Counted from the first letter of the stretch, positions 35,056-43,571 are shown. The stretch is DNA of 64,000 nt from Intestinimonas timonensis (GCF_900626145.1 NZ_LR130816.1:900078-964077); one strand, 5' to 3'. A program made the numbers and translations. The notes: generated by a model not told the origin, from the letters alone.

Positions 35056-36390
35056 ATGACTGAGATCATCGGCGTCCGCTTTAAAAGCGGCGGAAAACAA
35101 TACTATTTCGACCCCCAGGGCGTCCAGGTGGAGCCCGGACAGGGGGTCATCATCGAGACCGCCCGGGGGGTGGAGTACGGCGAGTGCGTCCAGGGCAACA
35201 CCATGGTGCCCGACGAGTCCGTGGTGCCCCCCCTGCGCCCCATGATCCGGGTGGCCACGGCCGAGGACGAGAAGATCGTGGCCAAGAACCGGGAGAAGGA
35301 GGCCAAGGCCTTCCGCATCTGCCAGGAGAAGATCGCCCAGCACGGCCTGGAGATGAAGCTGGTGGAGGTGGAGTACAACTTCGAGGGGAACAAGATCCTT
35401 TTCTTCTTCACTGCCGAGGGCCGGGTGGACTTCCGTGCCCTGGTCAAGGACCTGGCCGGTGTATTCCACACCCGCATCGAGCTGCGGCAGATCGGTGTCC
35501 GGGACGAGGCCAAGATGCTGGGCGGCCTAGGCATCTGCGGCCGGCCCTTCTGCTGCTCCGGCTTCCTGGACGAGTTCCAGCCCGTGTCCATCAAGATGGC
35601 CAAGACCCAGAACCTGTCCCTCAACCCCACCAAGATCTCCGGCACCTGCGGGCGGCTCATGTGCTGCCTGAAGTACGAGCAGGAGGCCTATGAGGACGCG
35701 GTAAAGCGGATGCCCAAGCAGGAGTCCTTCGTGGAGACCCCCGATGGGGTGGGCACCGTGTGCCAGGTGAACCTGCTGAAGGAGCAGGTGAAGGTACGGC
35801 TGGACGATTCCCCGGAGACCCCCAAGTGCTACCGAAACTGCGAGATCTGCGTGGTCCGCAACGGCAAGGGCAAGCGGCCCGAGGACTATGTGGCGCCGCC
35901 CCCGGAGGAGCTGGCTAAGCTGCGCTATGTGGCCCCCCGTGAGGAGGGCGTGTGGGAGCGTCCCGCCCCCGAGCGCACCGCCCTCACCGAGGCCCTGGAG
36001 CGGGTATTCCAGGCGGCGGAGGAGAGCGCCCAGCCCACCCGGGAGAAGAAAATGGCCCCCACAGAGCGTGGGAGCCGCAGCCGGGGTGGGTCCCGTCGGC
36101 ATCGGAGCGGCGGCGAGGGCAAGCCTGCCCAGGAGGCCGCGCCCGAGAAGAAGAAGGAGCAGGCGCCCCGTGGGGACAAGCCCCAGGGTGAGGGCCGCTC
36201 CAATCGGCCAGGCAAGGGCAGGGGAGACAAGCCTCAGCAGACCGCTCCCCAGCAGCAGCCCCAGAACCAGCCCCCCAAGGAGGGCGGTGAGGGCGGCGAG
36301 AAGAAGGCCTCCGGCAGCCGCAATCGGAACCGTCGGCGCCGTCGTCCCTCCGGCGGCGGGCAGCAGCCCAAGCCCCCTGCGGTAGAATAA
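35056..36390 (+). CDS. ricT: RicT/YaaT PSP1-domain protein
   Basis: 444 residues. The PSP1 core (1-260) has the cysteine signature GGLGICGRPFCCSGF and SGTCGRLMCCLKYE that binds an Fe-S cluster in the RicA-RicF-RicT complex. That complex promotes RNase Y maturation and affects sporulation, competence and biofilm. A low-complexity Lys/Arg/Gly/Gln/Pro tail (residues about 300-444) is absent from B. subtilis RicT and looks disordered and RNA-binding. The start at 35056 has GAGG upstream. ricA and ricF are not in this window. Confidence 0.93.
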   Translation: MTEIIGVRFKSGGKQYYFDPQGVQVEPGQGVIIETARGVEYGECVQGNTMVPDESVVPPLRPMIRVATAEDEKIVAKNREKEAKAFRICQEKIAQHGLEMKLVEVEYNFEGNKILFFFTAEGRVDFRALVKDLAGVFHTRIELRQIGVRDEAKMLGGLGICGRPFCCSGFLDEFQPVSIKMAKTQNLSLNPTKISGTCGRLMCCLKYEQEAYEDAVKRMPKQESFVETPDGVGTVCQVNLLKEQVKVRLDDSPETPKCYRNCEICVVRNGKGKRPEDYVAPPPEELAKLRYVAPREEGVWERPAPERTALTEALERVFQAAEESAQPTREKKMAPTERGSRSRGGSRRHRSGGEGKPAQEAAPEKKKEQAPRGDKPQGEGRSNRPGKGRGDKPQQTAPQQQPQNQPPKEGGEGGEKKASGSRNRNRRRRRPSGGGQQPKPPAVE

Positions 36391-36404
36391 AAGGTATGAC
36401 AGAG

Positions 36405-36437
36405 CGCCCGTCCGGCATCGCCGGACGGGCGTTTTTT
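36405..36437 (+). terminator. Terminator of darA-holB-ricT
   Basis: A perfect 12-bp stem, CGCCCGTCCGGC/GCCGGACGGGCG, then TTTTTT. Confidence 0.9.
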
Positions 36438-36471
36438 GTGGTCTGTATCGCGGTTGTGGAGTGCATCTTTC

Positions 36472-36525
36472 AAAACCTTCCCCCTTGCAGGGGGAAGGTG
36501 GCGGCGTAGCCGCCGGATGAGGGTG
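36472..36525. repeat. R4 left half only
   Basis: AAAACCTTCCCCC-TTGCA-GGGGGAAGG, second hairpin GGCGGC-GTA-GCCGCC, GGATGAGGG; no right half follows. Confidence 0.68.
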
Positions 36526-36550
36526 CGCTAAGTTTCCCTCAAGGAACGTT

Positions 36551-36801
36551 CAAAGACCGTTTCTTTTTCCCTGCTGGAAAAAGAACGGTTTTTGGAATCC
36601 AAAGAAAAAGGGGCTCCCGTGCGGGTTAGGTGGTCCCAAATAGGAATCCGGCGGTCCGGCTTTACGCCCCCGTTGAGGACCAGCACCGTCCACAGGAGAC
36701 TCCGCCGGTGGAACAGGGGTAAGCTGTGGTCCTATCCCCACTTTTTTCGCTGTCTGCGCGGGTGGGCGTCGCGGCGTGGTGGCGCTGCCTGGTATTACCT
36801 A
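36551..36801 (-). repeat. R2 intergenic repeat, copy 6 (inverted)
   Basis: Inverted R2 from the CCGTTTCTTTTTCCC hairpin to GGCGCTGCCTGGTATTACC; inner stem GTCTCCTGTGGAC. Confidence 0.75.
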
Positions 36802-36843
36802 TGTTGCGACGTGGGGTGGTGTAGTGTCCGCCCGCAAAACGGG

Positions 36844-36873
36844 AAAACCCCCGTCCGTGAGGACGGGGGTTTT
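36844..36873 (-). terminator. Terminator of the NifX-like gene
   Basis: Same hairpin as at 32992 (loop sequence differs by one base), here serving the minus-strand gene 8 bp away. Confidence 0.75.
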
Positions 36874-36881
36874 GTTCCATT

Positions 36882-37298
36882 TTAGTGCTCCCCGCAAGAG
36901 TGACCGTGGCCGCCGCAGTGGTGGTCGTGGTGACCGCCGCAGTCGTGGTCGTGGTGCTCGTCGTGGTGGTGGCACTCCGCCGCCGGGTCATAGGCCAGCT
37001 TCCCGGCCAGCAGGTCGGCCACCGCCTGGTCGGCGTCGCCGGACACGCCGCCGTAGAGCTGGATGCCCGCCTGGGCCAGGGCCATCCGGGCGCCGCCGCC
37101 GATGCCGCCGCAGATGAGGGTGTCCACGCCGCTGCTTGCCAGCAGCCCCGCTAGGGCGCCGTGGCCGCTGCCGTTGGCGCTGAGGATGGCCGCCGACTGC
37201 ACGGCCCCGTCCTCCACCGTATATACCTTGAACTTCTCCGTGTGGCCGAAGTGCTGGAACACCTGGCCGTTCTCATAGGTCACCGCGATCTTTTTCAT
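36882..37298 (-). CDS. NifX/NifB-type Fe-Mo cofactor-binding domain protein with His-rich tail
   Basis: 138 residues. A dinitrogenase FeMo-cofactor-like domain covers about 1-105 (MKKIAVTYENGQVFQHFGHTEKFKVYTVEDG, TLICGGIGGGARMALAQAGIQLYGG). A tail with about a dozen His plus several Cys follows, which should bind metal. Such proteins accompany DUF134 regulators and are not evidence of nitrogen fixation. The start at 37298 has AAGGAGG 8 nt upstream and overlaps the end of the DUF134 gene by 26 bp. Confidence 0.88.
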   Translation of the reverse strand: MKKIAVTYENGQVFQHFGHTEKFKVYTVEDGAVQSAAILSANGSGHGALAGLLASSGVDTLICGGIGGGARMALAQAGIQLYGGVSGDADQAVADLLAGKLAYDPAAECHHHDEHHDHDCGGHHDHHCGGHGHSCGEH

Positions 37299-37647
37299 GG
37301 CTGTTTCCTCCTTCATGACAATGCCTGTGGCAGCGTGGGCAGCCCTGCTTTCCGCCGGGGCAAAGGGAAAAGGCCCCGCCGCCAATGGTCAGCTCCCCGC
37401 CCCGGACCAGGAATTGGGCCACCTTGGCCCGGGCGGCGCCGTAGATGGCCTGGACCGTGGCCCGGGAGACCTCCATCTGCCGGGCGCACTCCGCCTGGCT
37501 GAGCCCCTCCAGGTCCATGAGCCGGATGGTCTCGAACTCGTCCACCGTCAGGCGGATGGGACTTTGGCCCGGTCCGCCCTCTGCCGAGCGGAAGCACTGC
37601 CGCTCCGGCAGGGCGCACACCCGCCGCCGTTTACAGGGTCTGGGCAT
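37273..37647 (-). CDS. DUF134 HTH regulator
   Basis: 124 residues starting MPRPCKRRRVCALPE, the family signature. A sigma-like HTH (TVDEFETIRLMDLEGLSQAECARQMEVSRATVQAIYGAARAKVAQFLVRG) follows, then a Cys-rich end (CPGGKQGCPRCHRHC) likely to bind metal. Start chosen at ATG 37647 behind AGGAGGTG; GTG 37653 is also possible. Paired with the NifX-like gene, it may sense a metal or redox state. Confidence 0.88.
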   Translation of the reverse strand: MPRPCKRRRVCALPERQCFRSAEGGPGQSPIRLTVDEFETIRLMDLEGLSQAECARQMEVSRATVQAIYGAARAKVAQFLVRGGELTIGGGAFSLCPGGKQGCPRCHRHCHEGGNSHEKDRGDL

Positions 37648-37729
37648 CCCCACACCTCCTCTCAGGTTTTTGGTATATGCCAGTAACTAGAGTATACTTC
37701 GTTTTCGGCATATGTCAAGAACAAAGTGC

Positions 37730-37772
37730 AACTTATCCACATGTGTGGATAAGTTGTGGAAAATGTGGATAA
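37730..37772. promoter_or_regulatory. Cluster of three consensus DnaA boxes
   Basis: TTATCCACA (37733-37741) and TGTGGATAA (37744-37752) form a perfect 26-bp palindrome with extra flanking AAC/GTT pairs. A third TGTGGATAA lies at 37764-37772. They are better matches to the consensus than the boxes near dnaA. The site lies between the DUF134 start and the ftsH 3' end. Confidence 0.78.
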
Positions 37773-37833
37773 CTCGGTGCATAGGGTGGAGGAGCGGCCC
37801 ACCAGCGGAGCCCCGCAATAGGGGAGAGGAAAC

Positions 37834-37869
37834 AAAAAACCACCCCGGCGAATTGGTCGCCGGGGTGGT
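37834..37869 (-). terminator. Terminator of ftsH
   Basis: Arms ACCACCCCGGCGA/TCGCCGGGGTGGT with the T-run on the minus strand. Confidence 0.85.
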
Positions 37870-37874
37870 CTTGG

Positions 37875-40151
37875 TTATTGATCGTTCTGGTCTGTGGGGG
37901 CCTGGGGCTGATCCGCCGGGGGATCGGTCTGGGGCTGGCCGTCGGAGGTGTCCTCCTGGCCGCCCTGGTCCTGGCCCTCCTGGGGCTTGCTGCCGTCGAA
38001 GAGGGTGATCTTCTTGGCGGGGCGCTCCACGTCGCCGTCCAGGGCGGGGGAAGCGGTCTTGGCGGTGTTGGTGGAGGCATAGGCGTCCTCCACCAGGGCG
38101 GGGTCCCGGCCCTCGATGATGGCCACCATCTCGCCGCCGGTGATGGTCTCCTTCTCCAGGAGGTACTTCACTACCTTGTGCATGTCATCCAGGTTCTCCT
38201 TGAGGACCTCCACCGCCTGCTGGTAGCACTTGGTCAGGATGGCCTGGACCTCCCGGTCCATGGCGGCGGCGGTGTCCTGGGCGCAGTCCAGGCCATAGCC
38301 GCCGTCCAGGTACTGGTTGCGGACGGAGCCCAGGGCCATCATGCCGAAGGCGTCGCTCATGCCGTACATGGCCACCATGTTGCGGGCGATGTTGGTGGCC
38401 TCCTGGATGTCCTGGGAGGCGCCGTTGGTCATGGTGTGGAGGACCACCTCCTCGGCGGCCCGGCCGCCCATGGAGACGGTGATCTTGGCCAGCAGCTCGT
38501 CCTTGGTGCGCAGGTTGGTCTTGTCCTCCTCGGGCATGAGGAGGGTGTAGCCCAGGGAGCCCTCGGTGTGGGGGACGATGGTGATCTTTTGCACCGGCTC
38601 GGCGTTCTTCTGCTTGTAGGCCACCATGGCGTGGCCCACCTCGTGGTAGGCAACCAGTTTCTTCTCGAACTCGGTGAGGACGGAGTTTTTCTTTTCGCTG
38701 CCGGCGATGACGAACTCGAAGGAGGCCAGCAGGTCATCCTGGTTGACGGCCTTGCGGCCGTGGCGGACGGCCCGGAGGGCGGCCTCGTTGACCAGGTTGG
38801 CAAGGTCGGCGCCCACGGTGCCGGCGGTGGCCAGGGCGATCTTCTTGAGGTCCACGTCCTCGGCCAGCTTGATCTTGCGGGTGTGGACGTGGAGGGTGGC
38901 CAGACGGCCGGCCAGGTTGGGCCGGTCGATGGTGATGCGGCGGTCGAAGCGGCCGGGGCGGAGGAGGGCCTTGTCCAGCACCTCGGGGCGGTTGGTGGCG
39001 CCCAGGACGATGACGCCCTTGCTGGGGTCGAAGCCGTCCAGCTCGGCCAGAAGCTGGTTCAGGGTCTGCTCCCGCTCGTCGTTGCCGCCCAGGCGGTTGT
39101 CACGGGATTTGCCGATGGTGTCGATCTCGTCGATGAAGATGATGCAGGGGGCCATCTTGCTGGCCTCCTTGAAGAGGTCGCGGACCCGGGCGGCGCCCAT
39201 GCCCACGAACATCTCCACGAAGTCGGAGCCGGAGATGGAGAAGAAGGGCACGTTGGCCTCGCCGGCCACGGCCTTGGCCAGGAGGGTCTTGCCGGTGCCC
39301 GGCGGGCCCACCAGCAGGGCGCCCTTGGGGAGCTTGGCGCCGATGTCGGTATATTTTTGCGGGTTGTGCAGGATGTCTATGATCTCCTGCATGGACTCCT
39401 TGGCCTCGTCCTGACCGGCCACGTCCATAAAGGTGACGCCGGTGGACTTCTCCACGTAGACCTTGGCGTTGGACTTGCCCAGGCCGCCCAGGCCGCCGCC
39501 CATCTTGCTGGACATGCCCCGGAACAGGAAGGAGAAGAGGACCACCATGATGACCACGGGGAGGACGTAGGAGATGAGGAGGGTGATGATGGGGGAGAGC
39601 TGCTCAATGTAGGGCGGGCCGTAGACGACGCCGTTTTCCTCCATGAGGGAGATGAGGCGGGACATCTCGGTGTCGCTGGTGATGGGGGCGCAGTAGTAGG
39701 AGGGACCCTCCTTGAGCATCTGCTTCCACTCGCTGGAGCCGGGCTCCAGGATCTGGGCGGAGGAAGTGGTTCCGCCGTTGGCGGAGGGGGCGGTAAGGCC
39801 GGAGGTGGTGCCGCCGGTGAGGCCCTCCAGGCCCTCCAGGCCGGGGATGGGAGTGACGGCGGTGTCGGCGTCACTCTGGGCGCCGGTCTGGGTATCCGCG
39901 GCGCTGTCGTCGGCGGTGGGCCGGGGGTAGATGGTGTACTTGTTGGACTCCATGACCACCCAGGCCACCTCGTCGTTCTCCACCATCTCCACAAACTGGG
40001 AGTATTCGATCTGGGTCGAGCGGGAGGTGGACATGGAGGAGGTGAAGTAGTTGATCATGAGGGTGATGATGAGGGCCCAGATGATGATGGAGATGATCCC
40101 CATCATGTTCTTGTTGGAACCTCCGGAGCCCTTTCGGTTGTTTTGATCCAA
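37875..40151 (-). CDS. ftsH: ATP-dependent zinc metalloprotease FtsH
   Basis: 758 residues, longer than usual. One N-terminal membrane helix (16-36) is followed by an extracellular domain enlarged by a Thr/Gly/Ser-rich insert (about 80-130), then a second helix near 195-215. The AAA domain has GPPGTGKT, IIFIDEID and the SRH arginine fingers in RPGRFDR. The zinc site is HEVGH. A Gln/Pro/Asp-rich tail ends the protein. It degrades damaged membrane proteins and regulators. The start is TTG at 40151, with GGAGG 7 nt upstream. Confidence 0.97.
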   Translation of the reverse strand: MDQNNRKGSGGSNKNMMGIISIIIWALIITLMINYFTSSMSTSRSTQIEYSQFVEMVENDEVAWVVMESNKYTIYPRPTADDSAADTQTGAQSDADTAVTPIPGLEGLEGLTGGTTSGLTAPSANGGTTSSAQILEPGSSEWKQMLKEGPSYYCAPITSDTEMSRLISLMEENGVVYGPPYIEQLSPIITLLISYVLPVVIMVVLFSFLFRGMSSKMGGGLGGLGKSNAKVYVEKSTGVTFMDVAGQDEAKESMQEIIDILHNPQKYTDIGAKLPKGALLVGPPGTGKTLLAKAVAGEANVPFFSISGSDFVEMFVGMGAARVRDLFKEASKMAPCIIFIDEIDTIGKSRDNRLGGNDEREQTLNQLLAELDGFDPSKGVIVLGATNRPEVLDKALLRPGRFDRRITIDRPNLAGRLATLHVHTRKIKLAEDVDLKKIALATAGTVGADLANLVNEAALRAVRHGRKAVNQDDLLASFEFVIAGSEKKNSVLTEFEKKLVAYHEVGHAMVAYKQKNAEPVQKITIVPHTEGSLGYTLLMPEEDKTNLRTKDELLAKITVSMGGRAAEEVVLHTMTNGASQDIQEATNIARNMVAMYGMSDAFGMMALGSVRNQYLDGGYGLDCAQDTAAAMDREVQAILTKCYQQAVEVLKENLDDMHKVVKYLLEKETITGGEMVAIIEGRDPALVEDAYASTNTAKTASPALDGDVERPAKKITLFDGSKPQEGQDQGGQEDTSDGQPQTDPPADQPQAPTDQNDQ

Positions 40152-40211
40152 GGCGTGTCCTCCTTTTTTGGAACAGTTCGCCTGCTATTCGCCAGATAAC
40201 AAGTTACCCTA

Positions 40212-40240
40212 AATATAGCACACTATACATTGGAATACAA
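40212..40240 (-). promoter_or_regulatory. ftsH promoter
   Basis: TTGTAT (40235-40240), 17 bp, TATATT (40212-40217) on the minus strand, about 60 bp before the TTG start. Confidence 0.65.
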
Positions 40241-40290
40241 GAAATCGGGCGGTAAACTTTCTGTGAATGGGGTCCTTGCCAATCAAAAGA

Positions 40291-40326
40291 AAACGGCCCA
40301 TGGTCGTTTGGAACCATGGGCCGTTT
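40291..40326 (-). terminator. Terminator of the secreted-protein gene at 40393
   Basis: Arms AAACGGCCCATGGT/ACCATGGGCCGTTT with TTTTCTTTT on the minus strand. Confidence 0.82.
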
Positions 40327-40392
40327 GGGTAATGGAGCACGGCACCGCGTGGGAAGGAGCACGGCAACCGGTGCTGTAAAGAGAAACAGGGG

Positions 40393-40836
40393 TCAGGAGA
40401 TGTCGCCGTTCTTGGAACAGGTAAGGCTGATGTCGACGGGAAATTGTCCCAATCCCTTGGTACTCTTAATGGTAGCGGTCAGCGTGGCGGTGCCGCCGGA
40501 GTCGGAGATCCGTTCCCCGCTGTAGGACCAGCCGGACTCTAGAGTGTGAGAGCCAGAGGCGCTGACCACCCAAGCATCGGAGCCATCGTATCCAAAGGTG
40601 GCGGTGAGGGTCACGGTACCAATTTTTTCCCCATTATTTTTGTATTCCATCGTGGCGGAGGCTCTTTTGGTAGAGGCTCGAAAATCCTGATCGTAAACTG
40701 TAATGGTCTGCTCTGCGGTAAGTCCATTTCCCAGGTCGATAAGAGTGGTCTCTGTGTGCCTATATGCGAAAGCTGGCGTAGAAAACATAGTGCATGTCAA
40801 AACAAGAACAGTCAGTAAAGAAACGATTCTTTTCAA
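40393..40836 (-). CDS. Small secreted protein of unknown function
   Basis: 147 residues. The N-terminus, read from a TTG codon at 40836 about 9 nt after AAGGAG, is a typical signal peptide (KRIVSLLTVLVLTCTMFSTPAFA, cleavage after AFA). The mature part is beta-rich, with NNGEKIGTVTLTATFGYDGS and SHTLESGWSYSGERISDSGGTATLTATIK. I do not recognise a family. It is the third gene in a PadR-linked operon and starts one base after the previous stop. Confidence 0.75.
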   Translation of the reverse strand: MKRIVSLLTVLVLTCTMFSTPAFAYRHTETTLIDLGNGLTAEQTITVYDQDFRASTKRASATMEYKNNGEKIGTVTLTATFGYDGSDAWVVSASGSHTLESGWSYSGERISDSGGTATLTATIKSTKGLGQFPVDISLTCSKNGDIS

Positions 40837-40837
40837 T

Positions 40838-41227
40838 CTAATTCTCTCCTTCCTCTGTCTCATAAACAATAATGGCCTTTTCACCTGTAATGTGTACGTC
40901 ATGCTGGCGGCTTCTTAGTTCAATGTTATACCATATGGTTGCTATTAAAAATAGGATGATAAGCCCCAAAACCAGTCCAATCAATCCTTGTCTCTGTCTC
41001 CGGTACTGTTTTGCCGTCTCAGGTCCCATGGCGTCCTGATAGGACCGGGCCAATTCTTCGGGTGAGCCCAGAAATGCGGTGAGGCCGTCGTAGCCCCCTC
41101 CGGGGTTTTCGGCCAGATAGTCTTCAGCCAGTCTCCGGGTGTCTTCCAGCAGGGACTGTTTCTTGGCTCTGGGGCACTGGAGCTGCCGGGACAGGGCTCT
41201 GGCATAGGTTTTCCACTCACTGGTCAT
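40838..41227 (-). CDS. Membrane-anchored protein, DUF1700/DUF6120-like
   Basis: 129 residues. The soluble helical N-terminus (SRQLQCPRAKKQSLLEDTRRLAEDYLAENPGGGYDGLTAFLGSPEELARSY) resembles the HAAS/DUF1700 domain, which is typically encoded next to PadR regulators. One membrane helix (LIGLVLGLIILFLIATIWYN) and a short outer tail follow. It overlaps padR by 11 bp. Such proteins may be anti-sigma-like or signalling partners; no experiment is implied. Confidence 0.75.
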   Translation of the reverse strand: MTSEWKTYARALSRQLQCPRAKKQSLLEDTRRLAEDYLAENPGGGYDGLTAFLGSPEELARSYQDAMGPETAKQYRRQRQGLIGLVLGLIILFLIATIWYNIELRSRQHDVHITGEKAIIVYETEEGEN

Positions 41228-41621
41228 CGGTGTGCCCTCCCTTCAGACTGCCGTCCTTGGAGAAAATCAGAGCCACGGCGTCAATAAAGCTCTGATACTC
41301 CCGACGCAGGGCCTCCAGGTAGACTTGCCCCTCCTCGGTGATGGAAAAGTAGATCCGCACTCGGTTGTCTTGGGACAGTACCTTTTCCGACTCCTGGATG
41401 TAGCCGTGGTCCCGCAGGCGGTAAATGGCTTGGTAGAGGGTGTTGAAGCTAAGTCGCCCCTCGCTGAGGGACTCGATGGCGCTCATCATCTCATAGGTAT
41501 ACATGGACTTTTGGCGCAGCACGAACAGGACCAGCATCTCCGTTGTCGCCTTCTTAAGAGAGTCGTTGATACTGGCGGTGGTGCCGCTCTTTGTGGTTTT
41601 CTCAGGGTTCTTTGGCATCAT
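41217..41621 (-). CDS. PadR family transcriptional regulator
   Basis: 134 residues: a PadR winged helix (TEMLVLFVLRQKSMYTYEMMSAIESLSEGRLSFNTLYQAIYRLRDHGYIQESE, then VRIYFSITEEGQVYLEAL) with a variable N-terminal arm. The start follows AGGAG. It leads an operon with the DUF1700-like and secreted proteins. PadR proteins usually repress their own operon and nearby genes. G+C here is lower than in the neighbours, suggesting acquired DNA. Confidence 0.88.
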   Translation of the reverse strand: MMPKNPEKTTKSGTTASINDSLKKATTEMLVLFVLRQKSMYTYEMMSAIESLSEGRLSFNTLYQAIYRLRDHGYIQESEKVLSQDNRVRIYFSITEEGQVYLEALRREYQSFIDAVALIFSKDGSLKGGHTDDQ

Positions 41622-41688
41622 GATGCGCCTTTCTCCTAGGATAAAATTAGCTTATCAGATAATATCATGTTTGTAAATATGATTGTTA

Positions 41689-41717
41689 TTGACACATATT
41701 TAGAAATATGATATGGT
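41689..41717 (+). promoter_or_regulatory. Divergent promoter with palindrome in the spacer
   Basis: TTGACA (41689-41694), 17 bp, TATGGT (41712-41717) on the plus strand. The spacer contains the perfect palindrome ATATTTAGAAATAT (41696-41709), a candidate PadR operator between the divergent genes. Confidence 0.6.
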
Positions 41718-41765
41718 TGGATTGAACAGAGGTCCCAGGTGTGGATGTGAAAGGAGATGGAACCC

Positions 41766-42039
41766 ATGGAGCGGGTGGAAAAATGCTGAGTTTTGAAGAC
41801 CCTCATACTGGAAAGTCTTTGATGCTACCCTATTCAATTTTTCACTCTCTTGATAGTTCGCTAAAGATGCCTACATGTCCCAAAAATGGGGAAAAATTTC
41901 GGTAGAAACAAATCATTTTAACGATAAAACCACAACGCTTTCTTATGCATGGAATCGGTATATGGATAAGAATAATAGTTCTGTATGGGTTGATTCTTTA
42001 AAATATACTTCTCCTAAGATTGTGTGGGAAAATGAATGA
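41766..42039 (+). pseudogene. Broken small gene, two apparent frameshifts
   Basis: A good RBS (AAGGAGATGG) precedes ATG 41766, but that frame stops after MERVEKC. A second frame from ATG 41784 (MLSFEDPHTGKSLMLPYSIF...) stops at 41904. A third, from 41875 to 42039, reads 54 residues ending VDSLKYTSPKIVWENE and overlaps the next start as ATGA. The frame changes fall at A5 runs. This may be one gene with two indels, or assembly errors. The last piece could be expressed by coupling. No family recognised. Confidence 0.45.
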
Positions 42040-42566
42040 GCCTTATAAACAGGAGAGAAGGGATATTTATCAAAGAAAAAAGCGTGTTTAGAGGGATGTT
42101 ATGGCTTCTTTTGTGTGTTGCTTTTCTTATGATCCTGTGGGTTCTATTCACTTGGATTTCCCCGAAAAGTCTTCTTTCCCTCTATCACAACATACCTGAG
42201 CATAATGTAGAGCAAACGGCGATGATTTTGATCTCAACGGCAGGAGGAGAGGTCCGACAAGCGGATGTCACGGATGCGCGGCAGATGGCTGCCTTGATCG
42301 ACCGGATGGATACCATTCAAATAAATGAAGCAGGGCGGTATCAGTCAATTTCTATTCCGTCGGTGCTTTATCGAGTGTATCTTTTTTCCAACAGTGGGGG
42401 AGAGATAACCGAACATGGAGATCTGGCACTCAACCCGGAAGGAGAGGTCTTTGCAGAAGGTGGCAAAAAATATCAAATACAGGGAGAAGAGGCAGATATT
42501 CTGATCGAGGAACTCTTCCAATTATCAAAAAATGCGCAGCCAGTTGGAGAAAGCGCAAGAGAATAA
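42036..42566 (+). CDS. Membrane-anchored protein of unknown function
   Basis: 176 residues: a short cytoplasmic N-terminus, one membrane helix (residues about 20-44, MLWLLLCVAFLMILWVLFTWI), and an outer domain of about 130 residues (MILISTAGGEVRQADVTDARQMAALIDRMDTIQ, YRVYLFSNSGGEITEHGDLAL). Not recognised. Coupled to the broken gene by ATGA overlap. Low G+C compared with neighbours. Confidence 0.7.
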   Translation: MSLINRREGIFIKEKSVFRGMLWLLLCVAFLMILWVLFTWISPKSLLSLYHNIPEHNVEQTAMILISTAGGEVRQADVTDARQMAALIDRMDTIQINEAGRYQSISIPSVLYRVYLFSNSGGEITEHGDLALNPEGEVFAEGGKKYQIQGEEADILIEELFQLSKNAQPVGESARE

Positions 42567-42648
42567 AAGGAACCTATCCCAGATACATGTTCCGGGAAAG
42601 TTTCCAGAAAATAGAACGGATTTCTCCATCCCAATATTCCAGCCTACG

Positions 42649-42682
42649 GCGGGCGGTCCCATCCGGGGCCGTCCGCTTTTTC
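42649..42682 (+). terminator. Terminator after the AT-rich island
   Basis: Arms GCGGGCGG/CCGTCCGC (one G-T pair) then TTTTTT. Confidence 0.75.
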
Positions 42683-42728
42683 CGTCCGAAAGGGCGTACA
42701 AATTCTTCTTTTTCTCCCGGGGGAAGTA

Positions 42729-42737
42729 TGGTATACT
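42729..42737 (+). promoter_or_regulatory. rlmB extended -10 promoter
   Basis: TGGTATACT is an extended -10 (TG-N-TATACT) 36 bp before rlmB; no good -35 is seen. Confidence 0.5.
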
Positions 42738-42772
42738 GAAACCTGATTGAACAGAAAGGCGGGACAAGCCCC

Positions 42773-43549
42773 ATGAAAGAGAAACGGACCCCCCGGCCCG
42801 AGCCCATGGCCGAGGCCGACGGCATCATTGAGGGCCGCAACGCGGTCATCGAGGCTTTGCGGGCGGGGACGCCCATCGATAAAATTTTCATCGCCAAGGG
42901 GGAGACCGACGCCGCCCTGGGCCACATCGCCTCCACGGCCCGAGGCAAGGGCATCGTGGTGGTGGAGGCCGACCGGCGGAAGCTGGACGCCATGAGCCGC
43001 ACCCACGCCCACCAGGGGGTCATCGCCCAGGCCGCCGTCCGGGAGTACGCCACCGTGGACGATATTCTGAGCGCCGCCCGGGAGAAAGGGGAGCCCCCCC
43101 TCATCGTGGTGTGCGACGAGCTCTCCGACCCCCACAACCTGGGTGCCGTCATCCGCACCGCCGAGTGCGCCGGCGCCCACGGCGTCATCATCCCCAAGCG
43201 GCGCTCCGCCGGCCTCACCGCCATCGTGGCCAAGACCTCGGCGGGAGCCGTCTCCCACGTGCCGGTGGCCCGGGTGCCCAACCTCACCGCCCTCCTCAAG
43301 GAACTGAAGGAGGCGGGCATCTGGATCTTCGGCACCGCCGCCGACGGCAGCACCACCCTCTACGACGCCGACCTCAAAGGCCCCGCCGCCATCGTCATTG
43401 GCTCCGAGGGCAACGGCATGGGCCGCCTGGTGGCCGAGCAGTGCGATTTCAAGGTCAGCATCCCCATGAAGGGCAAGCTCAACTCCCTCAACGCCTCCGC
43501 GGCGGCGGCCATCCTGCTCTATGAGGCCGTCCGCCAGCGGCTGGGATAA
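42773..43549 (+). CDS. rlmB: 23S rRNA (guanosine-2'-O)-methyltransferase RlmB, SpoU family
   Basis: 258 residues. An N-terminal substrate-binding domain (IIEGRNAVIEALRAG) precedes the SPOUT catalytic domain with VCDELSDPHNLGAVIRTAECAGAHGVIIPKRRSAGL, IGSEGNGMGRL and the trefoil knot end IPMKGKLNSLNASAAAAILLYEA. It methylates G2251-type positions of 23S rRNA, or is a close SpoU relative. It is followed after 22 bp by the P-type-like gene. Confidence 0.93.
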   Translation: MKEKRTPRPEPMAEADGIIEGRNAVIEALRAGTPIDKIFIAKGETDAALGHIASTARGKGIVVVEADRRKLDAMSRTHAHQGVIAQAAVREYATVDDILSAAREKGEPPLIVVCDELSDPHNLGAVIRTAECAGAHGVIIPKRRSAGLTAIVAKTSAGAVSHVPVARVPNLTALLKELKEAGIWIFGTAADGSTTLYDADLKGPAAIVIGSEGNGMGRLVAEQCDFKVSIPMKGKLNSLNASAAAAILLYEAVRQRLG

Positions 43550-43571
43550 CTTCAGACAAAGGAAGGCCGGT

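Noticed and set aside
36882..37298. Evidence for nitrogen fixation from a NifX-like protein
   Set aside because: Such domains are common in non-fixing Clostridia next to DUF134 genes; no nif structural gene is present.
37878..40199. A 773-codon open frame opposite ftsH
   Set aside because: Same shadow effect over a certain ftsH.
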